This document shows positions 63,033-64,000 of a DNA stretch of 64,000 nt, piece by piece. Source of the stretch: Mycolicibacterium sp. TUM20985. Its GTDB lineage: Bacteria; Actinomycetota; Actinomycetes; Mycobacteriales; Mycobacteriaceae. Position numbers and translations under genes: made by a program. The notes below the pieces were generated by a model. That model had not been told where the DNA came from, did no database searches, and saw only the letters and a program-made list of their open reading frames with translations. Position 1 is the first letter of the stretch. Every line of letters starts with the position of its first letter. The stretch is from positions 2,170,001 to 2,234,000 of the forward strand of contig NZ_AP027291.1 in assembly GCF_030295745.1 (NCBI RefSeq), written 5' to 3'.

Positions 63033-63812
63033 ATGCCCGACTTCGAAACGCTGACGTTCGCCGTGTCCGGACCCATCACCAGCATCGTTCTCGATCGGCC
63101 CACCGCCGCGAATGGGATGAACGACACGTTGACGCGCGAACTCGCCGCGGCAGCCGCGCTGTGCGACACGCCGTCGACGAAGGTGGTCACCCTGACGGGC
63201 GCAGGCAAGTTCTTTAGTGCGGGAGGCGATCTCAAGGCGATGGCGGCGGCGGCGGACCCGGGAGCATTCGTCAAGGGCATCGCCGACGATCTGCACCGGG
63301 CGCTGTCCACGTTCGCCAGGATGGACGCAATCCTGATCACGGCTGTCAACGGAGTGGCAGCCGGTGCCGGCTTCCCCCTGGGGGTATCCGGCGACCTCGT
63401 CCTCGCGGCCGAGTCGGCGTCGTTCACGATGGCGTACACGAAGGTGGGGTTGAGCCCCGACGGCGGCTCGTCCTACCTGCTGCCCCGTCTGATCGGTCTG
63501 CGCAAGACCCAGGAACTGATGATCACCAACCGCGTGCTGTCCGCCGACGAGGCGGCGCAATGGGGTCTGGTCACCGCCGTCGTCCCGGATGCCGAACTGA
63601 CCGCCAAGCTCGACGAGCTGGCCACCCGAGTCGCTTCTGGCGCAAGTCATTCGCACGCCGCGGTGAAGAAGTTGTTGCTCACCACCTATGGCTCGGGGTT
63701 CGAGGAGCAGATGGAGCACGAGGCCAGGCTGATCAAGGCAAGCGCCGCCTCACCCGACGGCCGAGAGGGCATTGCGGCCTTCGTGGGCAAGCGCAAGCCC
63801 GAGTTCCCCTGA
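63033..63812 (+). CDS. Enoyl-CoA hydratase/isomerase
   Basis: The 259-residue crotonase-fold enzyme has VLDRPTAANGMNDTLTRELA, the oxyanion loop FFSAGGDLKAMAAA, and VNGVAAGAGFPLGVSGDLVL. In the position where hydratases carry Glu, KVGLSPDGGSSYLLPRLIG shows Asp-Gly, as in some isomerases. It acts in fatty-acid or related CoA metabolism. Convergent with panB. Confidence 0.92.
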   Translation: MPDFETLTFAVSGPITSIVLDRPTAANGMNDTLTRELAAAAALCDTPSTKVVTLTGAGKFFSAGGDLKAMAAAADPGAFVKGIADDLHRALSTFARMDAILITAVNGVAAGAGFPLGVSGDLVLAAESASFTMAYTKVGLSPDGGSSYLLPRLIGLRKTQELMITNRVLSADEAAQWGLVTAVVPDAELTAKLDELATRVASGASHSHAAVKKLLLTTYGSGFEEQMEHEARLIKASAASPDGREGIAAFVGKRKPEFP

Positions 63813-63819
63813 GGTCCCG

Positions 63820-64000
63820 CTAGAAGGAGTGTTCCTCGGCGGGGAACACTCCCATGGCCACCTCGGCCGCGTACTGCGTTGCTGCACGACGCAATTCAGC
63901 CCCGACATCACCGAAGCGCTTGACGAACTTCGCCGTCCGGCCAGCGGTCATGCCCGCCATGTCCTGCCACACCAGCACCTGCGCATCGCAGTTGGGTCCG
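63820..64000 (-). CDS. panB: Ketopantoate hydroxymethyltransferase, C-terminal part
   Basis: The minus strand enters from the right edge as [20 protein letters not shown], then [20 protein letters not shown] and ends [10 protein letters not shown]. This is the conserved end of PanB, which makes ketopantoate for coenzyme A. The N-terminal ~220 residues are outside the window. Confidence 0.9.
   Translation of the reverse strand, partial: GPNCDAQVLVWQDMAGMTAGRTAKFVKRFGDVGAELRRAATQYAAEVAMGVFPAEEHSF
63826..63852. terminator. Hairpin at convergent echA-like/panB ends
   Basis: GGAGTGTTCC and GGAACACTCC form a perfect 10-bp stem with a 7-nt loop inside the last codons of panB, 14 bp past the enoyl-CoA hydratase stop. 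It could end transcription in both directions. Confidence 0.5.

Noticed and set aside
63374..63389. CCCCCTGGGGGTATCC resembling a CsoR box
   Set aside because: Inside the enoyl-CoA hydratase coding sequence, left arm lacks ATA, no promoter context.

Overview
The window looks like chromosome of a fast-growing mycobacterium (Mycobacterium or Mycolicibacterium). It is GC-rich, uses GTG starts often, and carries MmpS/MmpL, a RicR-type copper regulator, an MmcO-type oxidase, RipA-like peptidoglycan hydrolases, L,D-transpeptidases, ANTAR and Surf1 genes. From about 49.5 kb the order cobD, surf1, ptpA, HAD phosphatase, NIF3, zinc ribbon, RNase H/phosphatase, rnpB, CHAD, panB matches the core block around Rv2225-Rv2236c of M. 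tuberculosis as I remember it. All family names come from reading motifs; no database was searched.

Positions 1 to about 45.98 kb are accessory: a metal-resistance and cell-wall island. (a) 1-7.7 kb, all minus: a cut-off membrane protein, a CopB-like ATPase with a CPD motif, small membrane proteins, a Met/Gly/Pro-repeat protein and a SHOCT protein, interrupted by an intact IS21-family element flanked by a 6-bp target duplication. (b) 8.2-19.9 kb: an L,D-transpeptidase, ArsR plus CDF cation efflux, TetR plus NmrA-like genes, and a small Cys/Met-rich peptide - L,D-transpeptidase - NlpC/P60 operon. Lying among these are decayed genes: a methyltransferase, a cation transporter, an NmrA-like gene, integrases, a response regulator and two DNA-ligase ends. 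(c) 20-31.5 kb: TetR, methyltransferase, DUF2182 and DUF1326; two MFS transporters with a persulfide dioxygenase-rhodanese and an ArsR-rhodanese regulator; a DsbA-like protein divergent from a CmtR/CadC-like sensor and its P-type ATPase; DUF3703. (d) 31.7-45.4 kb: an internally deleted deacetylase, MmcO, a RipA-like hydrolase divergent from a BlaI-BlaR-like pair, a BNR-like lipoprotein divergent from an LpqS-like protein, DUF305, a RicR/CsoR repressor with two tandem copper boxes, a CopZ-like protein, a CopA-like ATPase, AraC, a fatty-acid-hydroxylase-like membrane protein and a third NlpC/P60 gene. A tRNA 3'-end fragment at about 45.95 kb is a plausible island edge.

Positions 45.99-64 kb are ordinary chromosome: GNAT, purU, XRE, ANTAR, the cobD-to-RNase H block, a TetR-MmpS-MmpL cluster, an XRE-cupin regulator, a methyltransferase, the RNase P RNA, a CYTH-CHAD protein, an enoyl-CoA hydratase and the end of panB.

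The main idea from this window is that copper defence (ATPases, oxidase, Met-rich and Cys-rich proteins, RicR boxes) is interleaved with extra peptidoglycan cross-linking and hydrolysis enzymes. A BlaI-type operator (GTACTACG-N6-CGTAGTAC) sits before the RipA-like gene and BlaI, and a degenerate copy sits before a 34-residue Cys/Met-rich peptide fused in operon to an L,D-transpeptidase. L,D-transpeptidases use a catalytic cysteine and are known to be copper-sensitive, so this peptide operon is the best candidate here for an undescribed system.
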